Source: Perkinsus marinus ATCC 50983
Lineage: Eukaryota; Perkinsozoa; Perkinsida; Perkinsidae
DNA: 37,232 nucleotides
NCBI RefSeq assembly: GCF_000006405.1
Contig: NW_003206478.1
Coordinates: 120,329 to 157,560, forward strand
Direction: 5' to 3'
Made by a program: the position numbers and the translations under genes. Positions 1 to 7,315 of the stretch are shown in pieces; the first letter of the stretch is position 1, and every line of letters begins with the position of its first letter. A model generated the notes under the pieces. That model was not told where the DNA came from. It ran no database searches and saw only the letters and a list, made by a program, of their open reading frames with translations.

Positions 1-3000
1 CCAAACCTATATTCCCACTTATTCCACTTGTGGCAAACATATTCATCTTAGCCGCCGATGAGATCCCGTCCGAAGACACATTATCACCTCCAGCAGGACC
101 CAGCGACATCTACCACAAAATACATCACCACAAAATCAGAGAGAAAAATTTTCCCACTTTTTGTTGCTGCACAAAGACCATCAGCGTTGAGTACTGATTT
201 GCGAGCTGCTCAACAACTTGCTGGATCGACGCCATTTCATCAGCCAATTCCACAAAATTCGGAGGTTCACCTTACACGGCGTTGAGGAAATGCAAGATAG
301 CAAGATTTCCCTTACCTTCTCCCTCGGGTATTTCTCCTGAGGCGATATTCACCGCTTGAATGACATCCTCCAAAATGGCTGCCATAGACTCTCCCTGCTC
401 AGCAGTCAACGCCATATTTTGCCCTAAAAAATTTCAATGTAAAAACCCATCCCATGTGTTGATGACATTTTTGAAAATTCTGGGAGGAAAATTTAGGAAT
501 TTCTCATTAGTTTCTATACACATCTACAAACATATATTCCTCCAGCACTTACCACCAACCGAATCGATCATAACATTAGCTCGCTGGGCCACTTTATTGC
601 AGATTCTCAGCGATGAGTTCGCCGCGTCTATAACCGCACATGCACTGGACATCTCGCTCCCCAAACTCTGCAGCTGATCACACACCGGTGGTACGTGCTC
701 TCCTGATTAGCACAGCTTCCCCATGATTTACCAAAATTACGGTATCACCCGAATTTTCCTTACAACCACCAACTGTTGATGACAGCGACTCCAACAGACA
801 CTCAATAGGCTCGGCGATAGAGAGCAAAGCAGATGGACACACCTGAGAAAAGGAGTAGGAGCATTCACCCGTTTTACGTGAAGTGGCGATATTCGCGGTG
901 ATATGCAGTAGTCGTGAAAAAGTGTTTTTCATATCACTAGAGTGAAACTCCAATGTTGGAGTAGGAATATATCTTCGCCTTCCTCAGCTGAGCTCAAGAG
1001 TTTCCAAAGCTGCTTATACGAATCCGAGTAGACAACAATAACCTCCCAAAATTTCCTCACAATTTTCATATTGTCACCAACACATGTAGTTGACCATATG
1101 CATATTTTCCCACACCGACACGAACGGTGCTTTTTTCAGCGCTGGAGTGTTGACATTCTCAACCCCAAAACGACCAACTTATGATCGCCGCAATTCTGTG
1201 ATACATTTTGGGGGGAAAATTGTCAACTACATGTGTTGGTGACAATATGAAAATTCTGAGAAAATTTCCTATTGGTTTCTGTACACATTTACCAAAGTGT
1301 AAACTCCTATAAACAATTTGAGAGCTCCTCAGCTCAGCGGAGCGAAGCGAGTATACACTGCAAGATTTCTGGGAGAAACTTTTCACAATTTATAAAATTA
1401 CTAATTGCGTAAATATTATTTTTTACAAATTCATAAAATGCGGCTTCCTCACTTTTTTCACATCACCAAAAATTTACATTTCACCCTATAAAATCTCAGG
1501 AAATTCAAACCTCAAAACGTAGGGTTTATAAATTTGACCATCGCGAGGATCGAACCAGGGTCGTCCGCATGCCAGCCCAACACACTTTCCCCTTAGTCTT
1601 CAACTCCGTCTCCAACATATGCGTCTCTTCACTCGAGCCCTTCATAACCTTTATACGGTACTCCAACTCCTTTACTTGATATTCAAACTCGGCAACAGCA
1701 TCCGCTGCCGACCCTCCTCCACCGTAGCCTGCCACAACCCCCATGCATCATCCCCGCACAGGTTCGATCCCCACCCCCTGCCAATCCACTCATCAACGTT
1801 ACATCCAACGTGCCAGACTTATACTGGGCGAGGTCCTCCTCAACCGATTGCTTCAGCAAATACGTTCGTATTCCTCTGAAAAATTTCCGGAAAAAATGTA
1901 AAATTTTCCCAAAATTTTCCCTCACCCTTGTCCAGACTCTCCCGCCCCCAACGTCCCTCGCTCTCCAAATTCATATAAGCCCGACCCCTCATATCTAAAG
2001 TGGGTAATCGAAAGGTCCCCGGTTCGATCCCCCCTACTCCTTATCTATTTCCACTTTAGTTGCCTCTGTACAGTGTATATGATTACCAACACCAGTGATG
2101 GCCATATGCTTAGCAAGATCGACAGTATCGCCCAGGAAAGAATAACTCGGAATTGTTCGCCCACTTCCGACGATTAAACCACCATAGCACGGCCTGGATG
2201 AGAACAAATTTCAATGTTTCCTTTATTACGCGAACTTCGTAAAAATTCACCAAAATTGCGCAAAAATTAACAAAAAAAAGAGCAAACTCCGAAAATTTTT
2301 ATTCCAATGTTCGAATACACCGGAGCTTAGTGTGAAGAAAAATTAAACATATGTTGGTGATAATACGAAAACTCTGAGAAAATTTCGGCAAACTCTTCGC
2401 GGTACACTTCTACTCTATGTCGTGTACAATTAGCTTTGGAAACTCCCAAGCTCAGCTGATGATGACAGCAAACATATATTCCAACTCTAAATATGCTACT
2501 CCCATCCAACCCAAAGACTCACCCGGTAGCAACTCCCATCAGAAATTCAACACTTTTCCCCGCAACTTTGATGTTAGACTGATTCAGGCCTTCCAGAACG
2601 TCCTTCGCATAAGTAAGGATATTCTCAACATGGTCTTCTTGTCGGTCGTGACCACACACCACGAGCACTCCCGAACCATCCATTTCCACCTAGATGTCAG
2701 GGATAAGAAAAAAAAATTTCGTGGCGGGAAAATTTTACCCGAAAAACGTCGTGTGGCTTCAGGAAAATATCGAAAACTGTGGTCATTTTATTAAGGAGAA
2801 CACAGAGTTGGGAGATGGGCACGATTTCTTGAATGATATCGAACTCCTTCATCATACCATACAGAAATGTCACACTCTCGAACTTGTTGGCCACCAGACT
2901 GCCTTCACCTGAGTAAAAATGCCCTCACCCAGGATCGAACCCGGGACCTTTTCCTACTTCTTTTCACGCTTTCCAAAACATTCCGTGGTAGCGTTCGTTG

Positions 3001-6000
3001 CATCATCTCTCTGTTCACCTTGCGTTCATAGTTAATGTCATCCATCAGCTTGCGGACCACTAGGGAATGAATCTAACAAAAAAATACCTCCACCAGGAAT
3101 AGAACCCACGACCATGCCCATGAGAGCACGACCCACTACCCACCCGAGCACTGAGCTCTTCCTTCTCAGCGTCTCTCAACACCACATCATTCGCAAAGTG
3201 CTTCAAAGCCTCCATCCTACCACTGTTAGTCACCTCATTCGTCACTATGATCTAAAATAAAATATCCCCTCACCAGGGATCGAACCCTAGACCTTTCCCT
3301 ACCACGGGTAACGACAACTGGAACTCCCGTCGGACTATATTGACTACTTCATACCCCGTCATCCCACCAATCGACTGCTTCGTCATGCCCCCCGACACCA
3401 GCAGTATATCCGGCAACGCGCAGCTCTCCAAAGTTTCGATACAATCATACCCGTCTAGACTCCTCTTGTACTCAAATCCTGCATCCTCTGCGCACAGTAA
3501 AGATTCTATGTAAAAAGCGCGCGCCCGAAATTCATGACCTACTGTCTAGAACCTTCTCGAGAACTTCATGATTTTTCACAACGTCATCGCAACTAAGGAT
3601 GGTGATTGCTCCCGCCTCCGCGAGCCTCCTCTGAGCTTCTTCTTGAAGAGTAACCTCGCCGAACTCGTCCTCAACATCACCGTCGCTTGCAGCTGAACCG
3701 TTAAGTCGCCGATTCATCATACTAACGACCCCGGTTCGATCCTCACCATCGGCAGAATTTTCATCCGCTTCCGTTGTTGCTGCCAGCAGCCCCTTCGTGG
3801 GAACCGACGATTGCCTCTTAAACATCCTAGCATCTAAAACGACGAGCTCTTCCCTATTCGAAATCGAAACTCTCGAGGGAAAATACGCGCAAGTGTTGGT
3901 GACAATAGGAAAATTTTGGAAAATTCTCCTTAGTTTCTGTATACTTCTACCCAAATTCTAAGGAAAATCCTGAGCTCAGCCGAGGAAAGCAACTATAAAT
4001 TCTTCAAACACGTTTTCTCACTTTCCATCTGTGCCGTCTGGAACACCGTAGACGCGCCCATCTTGGTGCCCCCCTCTTGAGCGTTGCCAGCCATTTTAAC
4101 TTCGTCTGCGATGCGCTGGGGCAGTCGAACGTAAAATTGAGATCCTGAAAGTCACTGGTAACAGCAGTGTATGAATATATGTATATGAAAATTCTGAAAA
4201 ATTCTCAACACTTCTACCCAAATTCGTAAATGTGAAATTCTTTAATGAGGAAACTCCTGAGCCCAGCTGAAGCTATATGAACAAATCTCCGGAAAATTCT
4301 CAACACTCCTACCCAAACTCGTAAATGTAAAATTCTATAACTAGTGCTAAAACTCTTGAGCTCAGCTGAAGAGAGCAACCACAAACTCCAATACTAGATA
4401 ACATAAATTTGAAAATTGGGAGGTCGAACACAACCCACCTTTTCCTAGCTCCGATTCCACCCATATCTTTCCACCGTGGAGCTCGGACACCTTCGTGCAT
4501 ATCGCCAAACCGAGACCCTGAAATTTCAACCCAGTTTTCACCCGTCAACTACATGTGTTAGTGACAATATTAAAATTCCAGGAAATTCTCGCTGCTTTTC
4601 GAATACGTTGCTCAAGTTCATAACTAACGAGGGGTCGTATGTGTTGGTGACAATATGGAAATGCAAATGCACTACTCGGAAATTTGTATTCGTTCATACA
4701 CTCCTACCCGAATTCGTATATAAACTCCTATAATCAGCGAATATAAAAATTCTTATTCGTTTCTGTACATTCCTACTCCAAGTCGTATATAAACTCTCAT
4801 AATTAGCTTTGGAAACTCCTGAGCTCCGCTGAGGAAATCAAACATATATTCCAAAACTCTCCAAATCAGATCGATTAACAACCACTTGCTGCGCTTACCA
4901 AACCACCACCCTTCCCCTCTTCCTCTTGTCCAAAAGCTTCGAAAATTTTTCCCAAATTTTCCTTTTTTATTCCCTGACCCGAGTCGGAGACACTCAATAA
5001 CAGGGTGCCGGCCTCCGCTTCAAACGCAGATGCAATACGGACAAATCCTGATAAAAAATTACAGGAAAAATGCCCCCACCAGGGATCGAACCCGGGACCT
5101 ACCGGATGGGGTAAATTTAAGCGCATTATTCACCAGGTTAAATATCACTTGGGAAAGTCGCTCCTTGTCACCTTCGATCAACTAAATGCGCACAGCGAAG
5201 ATTTTTTTGCTGCGGGGGTATCTTTCAACCCGTGAAAGGTTCCTCACCGGAAGATCCGGATCGCATTCAATTTGCAAATCGACGGAATCTTTTTTAATTT
5301 TTTTTCCATTTTTATCAACGGCCATGTTCATCAACTCCCAAACCTCCTCGCATATCTCGTTGCAATTAACCGTCTTGGTCAAATTCAATTGCATCTTGCC
5401 ATCTCGCAGTGCGCTAACGTCCATGATCATATTCACCAGTCCCACTAGTCGAACCTGTAGAGCACCCGACCATCAACCCACCCACCCAGGTTCTATCCCC
5501 GGTACCCCGCAAGAATTAATCATTTTTAAATGCTTCGTCCTTCCTTTATTCTGCTCTGTCTTAATGAGAGCGTCCGACAGACCAATAATACCATTTAGTG
5601 GGGTACCTCAAACAGACCCCATCACTAGTCTACAGTTACACACACTAAAGAGAAAATTCAACCTCCCGAGGCCCCAACTCTGGAAATTTCAAATGATTAA
5701 TATTTCTCATCAGTTGCCTTCTTACGCAGTTCATGTGCGACCCCCGCGAGGAAGTCCTGTTGCTGCCTCTCCGCCATCTCGTGTTTAGTGAGGTCTTTGA
5801 TATGTGCCATCAGACAGTAGTCGAGCGACCGAGGTTCTTCAGAGATGTGACTTACAATGAGCTCCACCTAAGTTATCGATTCGACAATTGTTATTAGACA
5901 TTTCTAACGTACCGAAATAATGCTCCCATCTTTCTTTTTCAATTGACCTTTGATCGGCCGAACTACCTTGCAAACCGTGAATGAATTCTTCCTCCTCAAA

Positions 6001-7074
6001 CCCTGCGACAACAGTAGGAGAAAATTTCACTCGAAACCATTTCACCTCCTTCCTGTTGGTATCAGTCTTCGACACGAAACCATCGATAAAGCTCTGATGG
6101 CTGCTTGCCAACTCATCGGGCATGAGGACCTGTTGAGATGACTGAAATTAGCGGCGCTTATTCCTGGGCAATTCTACCGCCACATTCTGACCGACCAAGT
6201 CCGAGGCGAGATGACCGGTGATGATTTCAACGGCATCATTGATGTGGATCTGAAGAAAAGCTAGATCTCACCAGAAAATATAGTTTAACGGTAGAGTAAC
6301 CGCCAAACAACCAATAAGTCTCCGGTTCAATCCCACATAATACATTTTTTCACATTACATAACCACAACGTCCATGAGAATGTGCATCAGATGGTTAGAC
6401 CCAAACAATCAACATTCAACAGATGTTGACTGGATAGAGTCGCTAAACGTTTCACATATGGCTCGTACAATCTACCATGCCAACCGTGTATAATTTACTT
6501 TCCACTCAAAAAAAATAATCAGCATACCCCCGATTTCGACCAGTACCCCTCCCCAACGTACAATCTTCCCACTCTTATCCGCCAACACCATCATGTCCGT
6601 CAGATTGTCCATCAGCCCTCGGACACCATCCCAGAAAGGTCCGTCAGCCGTCATTTCCAATATGCTAGATTCAGTTGCGGATGTGCGCCGTAGACGAAAA
6701 TGGCTCGCCCGTAATCGATTTCAATGGCGAGCGCTTTTTACGGCGCATCTTGGAAATCTTTTGCGAGTGCGTTGTTGGTGTCTGGAAGCGCTCAGAGATC
6801 AAAGATTAATCGCTCGGTGGTGTCTACTGCATTTCCGGAGCATGTGGCCTCGCTCGAAACCTCTTCAATGGCTTCCTTGGCTAGTCCACTTGTCTGGTCC
6901 AGCGATCGCATCCAGATCCGTGTACGCGACCAAAGTCCACTTCCCAGTGGGGACTCGCCCCTTCTTGGAAAGGGGTAGAGGGAGATCACTTAACGATATG
7001 CTTTTTCCCTTCAGCATTTTTGTAATGACCAACAGCACGCCCGACCATCCCCGGAGTAGCAGCAGCACCGCCAT
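1..7074 (-). CDS. Hybrid histidine kinase fused to receiver and cyclase-like domains (partial)
   Basis: A many-exon gene that runs off the left edge. Exons fixed by splice sites and frame continuity (plus coordinates, read downwards) are 6249-6178, 6129-6046, 6002-5913, 5867-5726, 5606-5506, 5454-5248, 5181-5103, 5047-4899, 4517-4439, 4144-4022, 3833-3747, 3692-3543, 3478-3303, 3251-3140, 3059-2958, 2908-2739, 2689-2523, 2193-2038, 1994-1926, 1875-1775 and 1728-1586. Domain order is PAS, HisKA, HATPase, receiver, cyclase fold, helical tail. A first PAS exon ends at 6562. The proposed start (M at 7074, MAVLLLLRGWSG...) gives a hydrophobic anchor, but the exons from 7074 to 6670 are not resolved. 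The likely role is a membrane-tethered sensor kinase. The kinase motifs look active, whereas the receiver and cyclase lack key residues. Later exons below 1586 are tentative. The architecture is certain; the start and end are not. Confidence 0.85.
858..951. mobile_element. Family B miniature inverted-repeat element, diverged copy
   Basis: Starts GGAGCATTCACCCG and ends GAGTGAAACTCC. The inside is rich in GTGAAA/TTTCAC and shares GATATGCAGTAGTCGTGAAA-type sequence, inverted, with the copies at 15774 and 19583. It abuts a family A copy. Confidence 0.65.
952..1130. mobile_element. Family A miniature element (CTCAGCTGAG core)
   Basis: Carries TTCCTCAGCTGAGCTC, then AAAATTTCCTCA, TTTTCATATTGTCACC and CACATGTAGTTGACCATATG, ending CATATTTTCCCACAC. 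The blocks come in the same order as in the copies at 19184 and 31664. It lies within the 3' introns of the kinase gene. Confidence 0.65.
1210..1365. mobile_element. Family A miniature element, opposite orientation
   Basis: Reads TCAACTACATGTGTTGGTGA, then AAATTTCC and TGTACACAT, and ends with GAGCTCCTCAGCTCAGC. This is the reverse complement of the order at 952. Confidence 0.6.
1500..1585 (-). repeat. Intron segment with tRNA-like GCTGGCATGCGGACGACC...GGTTCGATCC
   Basis: After donor GTGTGTTGGG the intron carries ACCCTGGTTCGATCCTCGC on the transcript strand. The acceptor is not fixed because the next exon is unresolved. Confidence 0.5.
1729..1774 (-). repeat. 46-nt intron with antisense T-arm-like motif
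   Basis: Transcript strand GTGGGGATCGAACCTGTG, ending GTGGCAG. It joins ...SGLAG to GYGGGG just after the cyclase fold. Confidence 0.65.
1995..2037 (-). repeat. 43-nt intron made almost wholly of a tRNA 3'-half-like sequence, antisense
   Basis: Between the cyclase exons ...VEIDKE and YEGSG... lies a 43-nt GT-AG intron. Its complement, read on the plus strand, has AGGTC (tRNA variable-loop type) and then CCCGGTTCGATCC (T-arm/B-box type). Confidence 0.75.
2340..2490. mobile_element. Family A miniature element in kinase intron 2194-2522
   Basis: CATATGTTGGTGATAATACG ... AGAAAATTTC ... TTGGAAACTCCCAAGCTC ... CAAACATATATTCCAAC. Same parts as the other family A copies. It fills most of the intron between two cyclase exons. 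Confidence 0.6.
2909..2957 (-). repeat. 49-nt intron with sense tRNA T-arm-like cassette
   Basis: The intron starts GTAGG, followed by AGGTCCCGGGTTCGATCC, a short G-rich stretch, ATTTTT and the acceptor. A five-base-pair T-stem can be drawn around TTCGATC. It separates the two cyclase exons that join in VKRSEGSLV. Confidence 0.75.
3060..3139 (-). repeat. 80-nt intron with diverged T-arm-like cassette
   Basis: Contains GGTCGTGGGTTCTATTCC, then TGGTGGAGG and a T run, so it is a diverged sense-strand member. The donor is set by frame, joining ...SARV to VVRKLMDD. Confidence 0.65.
3140..3692 (-). other. Receiver domain lacking its phospho-acceptor Asp
   Basis: The receiver fold reads ITILSCDDVVKNHEVLEKVL, then YDCIETLESCALPDILLV, then GGMTGYEVVNIVRRE, then IIVTNEVTNSGRMEALKHF, then ANDVVLRDAEKEELSARV. 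The acidic pair after strand 1 and the Thr of strand 4 are present. Where the family has LLD followed by MMP, this protein has LLVSGGM plus a few extra residues, so the phospho-acceptor Asp is missing. The strand-5 Lys-Pro is also replaced. It may therefore relay a conformational signal without accepting phosphate, or the kinase may phosphorylate a separate partner. The alignment is by eye. Confidence 0.8.
3252..3302 (-). repeat. 51-nt intron with sense tRNA T-arm-like cassette
   Basis: Inside the receiver domain. It contains AGGTCTAGGGTTCGATCCC, then TGGTGAGGGG and a T-rich 3' end, the same order as the introns at 2909 and 5048. Confidence 0.75.
3693..3746 (-). repeat. 54-nt probable intron, antisense T-arm motif, readable in frame
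   Basis: Donor GTGAG, then GGATCGAACCGGGG, with acceptor GGTTCAG. The length is a multiple of three and the segment has no stop in the gene's frame, so retention would insert 18 residues between the kinase and the receiver. Confidence 0.6.
3886..4000. mobile_element. Family A miniature element in kinase intron 3834-4021
   Basis: GCAAGTGTTGGTGACAATAG ... TCTCCTTAGTTTCTGTATAC ... CTGAGCTCAGCCGAGGAAAG. It occupies most of the 188-nt intron between the HATPase end and the receiver. Confidence 0.6.
4165..4400. mobile_element. Two partial family A copies in kinase intron 4145-4438
   Basis: Two head-to-tail pieces share AATTCTCAACACTYCTACCC, a TAAATGTRAAATTCT block and CTCCTGAGCYCAGCTGAAG. The second lies about 110 nt after the first, so this is either a tandem duplication or a nested insertion. 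Confidence 0.55.
4541..4855. mobile_element. Nested family A pieces in kinase intron 4518-4898
   Basis: Two starts (ACATGTGTTAGTGACAATAT and ATGTGTTGGTGACAATATGG) are followed by repeated TCCTACYC and CTCATAATTAGC blocks and a single end, CTGAGCTCCGCTGAGGAAAT ... AACATATATTCC. This fits one copy inserted into, or recombined with, another. Confidence 0.55.
5048..5102 (-). repeat. 55-nt intron with sense tRNA T-arm-like cassette
   Basis: Starts GTAGGTCCCGGGTTCGATCC, followed by CTGGTGGGGG and ATTTTT. It shares most positions with the cassette at 2909 despite lying in a different domain. Confidence 0.75.
5455..5505 (-). repeat. 51-nt intron with antisense T-arm-like motif
   Basis: In transcript orientation it has GGGGATAGAACCTGGG, the complement of a B-box-like GGTTCTATCC. 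It joins ...KMINSCG to VRLVGLVN in the HisKA domain. Confidence 0.6.
5800..6670 (-). other. PAS sensor domain (kinase gene)
   Basis: Four exons read in frame: MDNLTDMMVLADKSGKI, then IHINDAVEIITGHLASDLVG, then VLMPDELASSHQSFIDGF, then KKKDGSIISVELIV. This is the standard PAS progression: a helical start, the IxxxNDAVExITG turn, the GQNVAxLMP segment and the closing KDGS strand. A PAS domain senses a small ligand, cofactor or redox state and passes the signal to the kinase helices that follow directly. No Cys or His clearly marks a flavin or haem type, so the ligand is unknown. The intron at 6250-6561 holds a tRNA-like sequence. Confidence 0.85.
6258..6345 (+). repeat. tRNA-like relic with A-box-like and B-box-like parts
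   Basis: Lies in the PAS intron, on the strand opposite the gene. TAGTTTAACGGTAGAGTA resembles a D-arm/A-box, and CCGGTTCAATCCCAC, about 45 nt later, resembles a T-arm/B-box. The stems do not pair well enough to call a working tRNA gene. Confidence 0.5.
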
Positions 7075-7315
7075 CGATCCTCTGGTCCTCCTCGGCGCCC
7101 AACTGCTCAGCTCTGTCAGCGTCAAAGTGAGGGTCTCCACTGCTCACTGTCACTGATGCTCCCTTTCTTAGCCCGAACCTCCCGGCGGAGCCGCCGACTC
7201 TACGTCCTTGACAAGAACCGATCTCGCTCCCTACCTTATATCGGCCAAGACAGCCCACCTCCTCACGATCAAGTCGAAGCAGTCAGTCGCCCCGCCGAAG
7301 GCCCCCTACCCCAAC
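7075..7315. promoter_or_regulatory. Short divergent promoter region between kinase and Cys/Trp genes
   Basis: At most about 240 bp separate the proposed start codons of two genes pointing apart. The stretch contains the acceptor-like CCCTTTCTTAG at 7168-7178, which could receive a trans-spliced leader or a 5' UTR exon. No TATA box or other core promoter motif is clear to me. Confidence 0.4.

Larger units (their letters stand above)
1..1728 (-). other. C-terminal helical region of the kinase gene, exons partly unresolved
   Basis: The exon at 1728-1586 encodes a Gly-rich hinge and then a charged helix (EYQVKELEYRIKVMKG). Further candidate exons in the same orientation lie near 890-770 (LLSIAEPIECLLESLSSTVGG), 676-548 (SLGSEMSSACAVIDAANSSL), 430-320 (GESMAAILEDVIQAVNIASG) and 270-150 (ELADEMASIQQVVEQLANQY). 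They are Ala-, Ser- and Glu-rich amphipathic helices with heptad-like spacing. They could form a long coiled coil. They faintly recall methyl-accepting chemotaxis helices but lack the conserved hairpin tip. Junctions here are not proven. Confidence 0.45.
1775..3059 (-). other. Class III nucleotidyl-cyclase fold, active-site residues missing
   Basis: The linker MMQRTLPRNVLESVKRSEG leads into VANKFESVTFLYGMM, LCVLLNKMTTVFDIFLKPHD, VEMDGSGVLVVCGHD, VEFLMGVATGPCYGG, YSFLGDTVDLAKHMAITG and LYEFGERGTLGAGE, the order of an adenylyl/guanylyl cyclase domain. In the family the first metal Asp lies in LFADI (here LYGMM). The second lies in GDAYM (here GSGVL). The catalytic Asn and Arg lie in VNxASR (here VDLAKHM). 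All four are lost, so cyclase activity is unlikely in a homodimer. Eight exons, with frame preserved throughout. Confidence 0.85.
4022..5800 (-). other. HisKA dimerisation and HATPase catalytic core
   Basis: Every classical histidine kinase box is present, spread over seven exons. The H-box is FLAGVAHELRTPLNGIIGLS, split by the intron at 5607-5725, and contains the phospho-acceptor His. The N-box is QVIFNLVNNALKFTPSG (5103-5181). G1 is SDSGQGI and the F-box is IFEAFGQEEEG (4899-5047). G2 is GLGLAICTKVSELHGG (4439-4517). The domain closes with GSQFYVRLP (from 4144). Spacing matches bacterial-type hybrid kinases, so autophosphorylation is expected. This is by far the best conserved part of the gene. 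Confidence 0.95.

Noticed and set aside
6258-6345. A working tRNA gene in the PAS intron
   Set aside because: A- and B-box words are present, but the T-stem and acceptor stem do not pair.
6593-7156. 187-residue plus-strand frame over the 5' end of the kinase gene
   Set aside because: Arg/Ser/Leu-rich with no domain pattern. It is antisense to PAS coding sequence that is well supported by homology.
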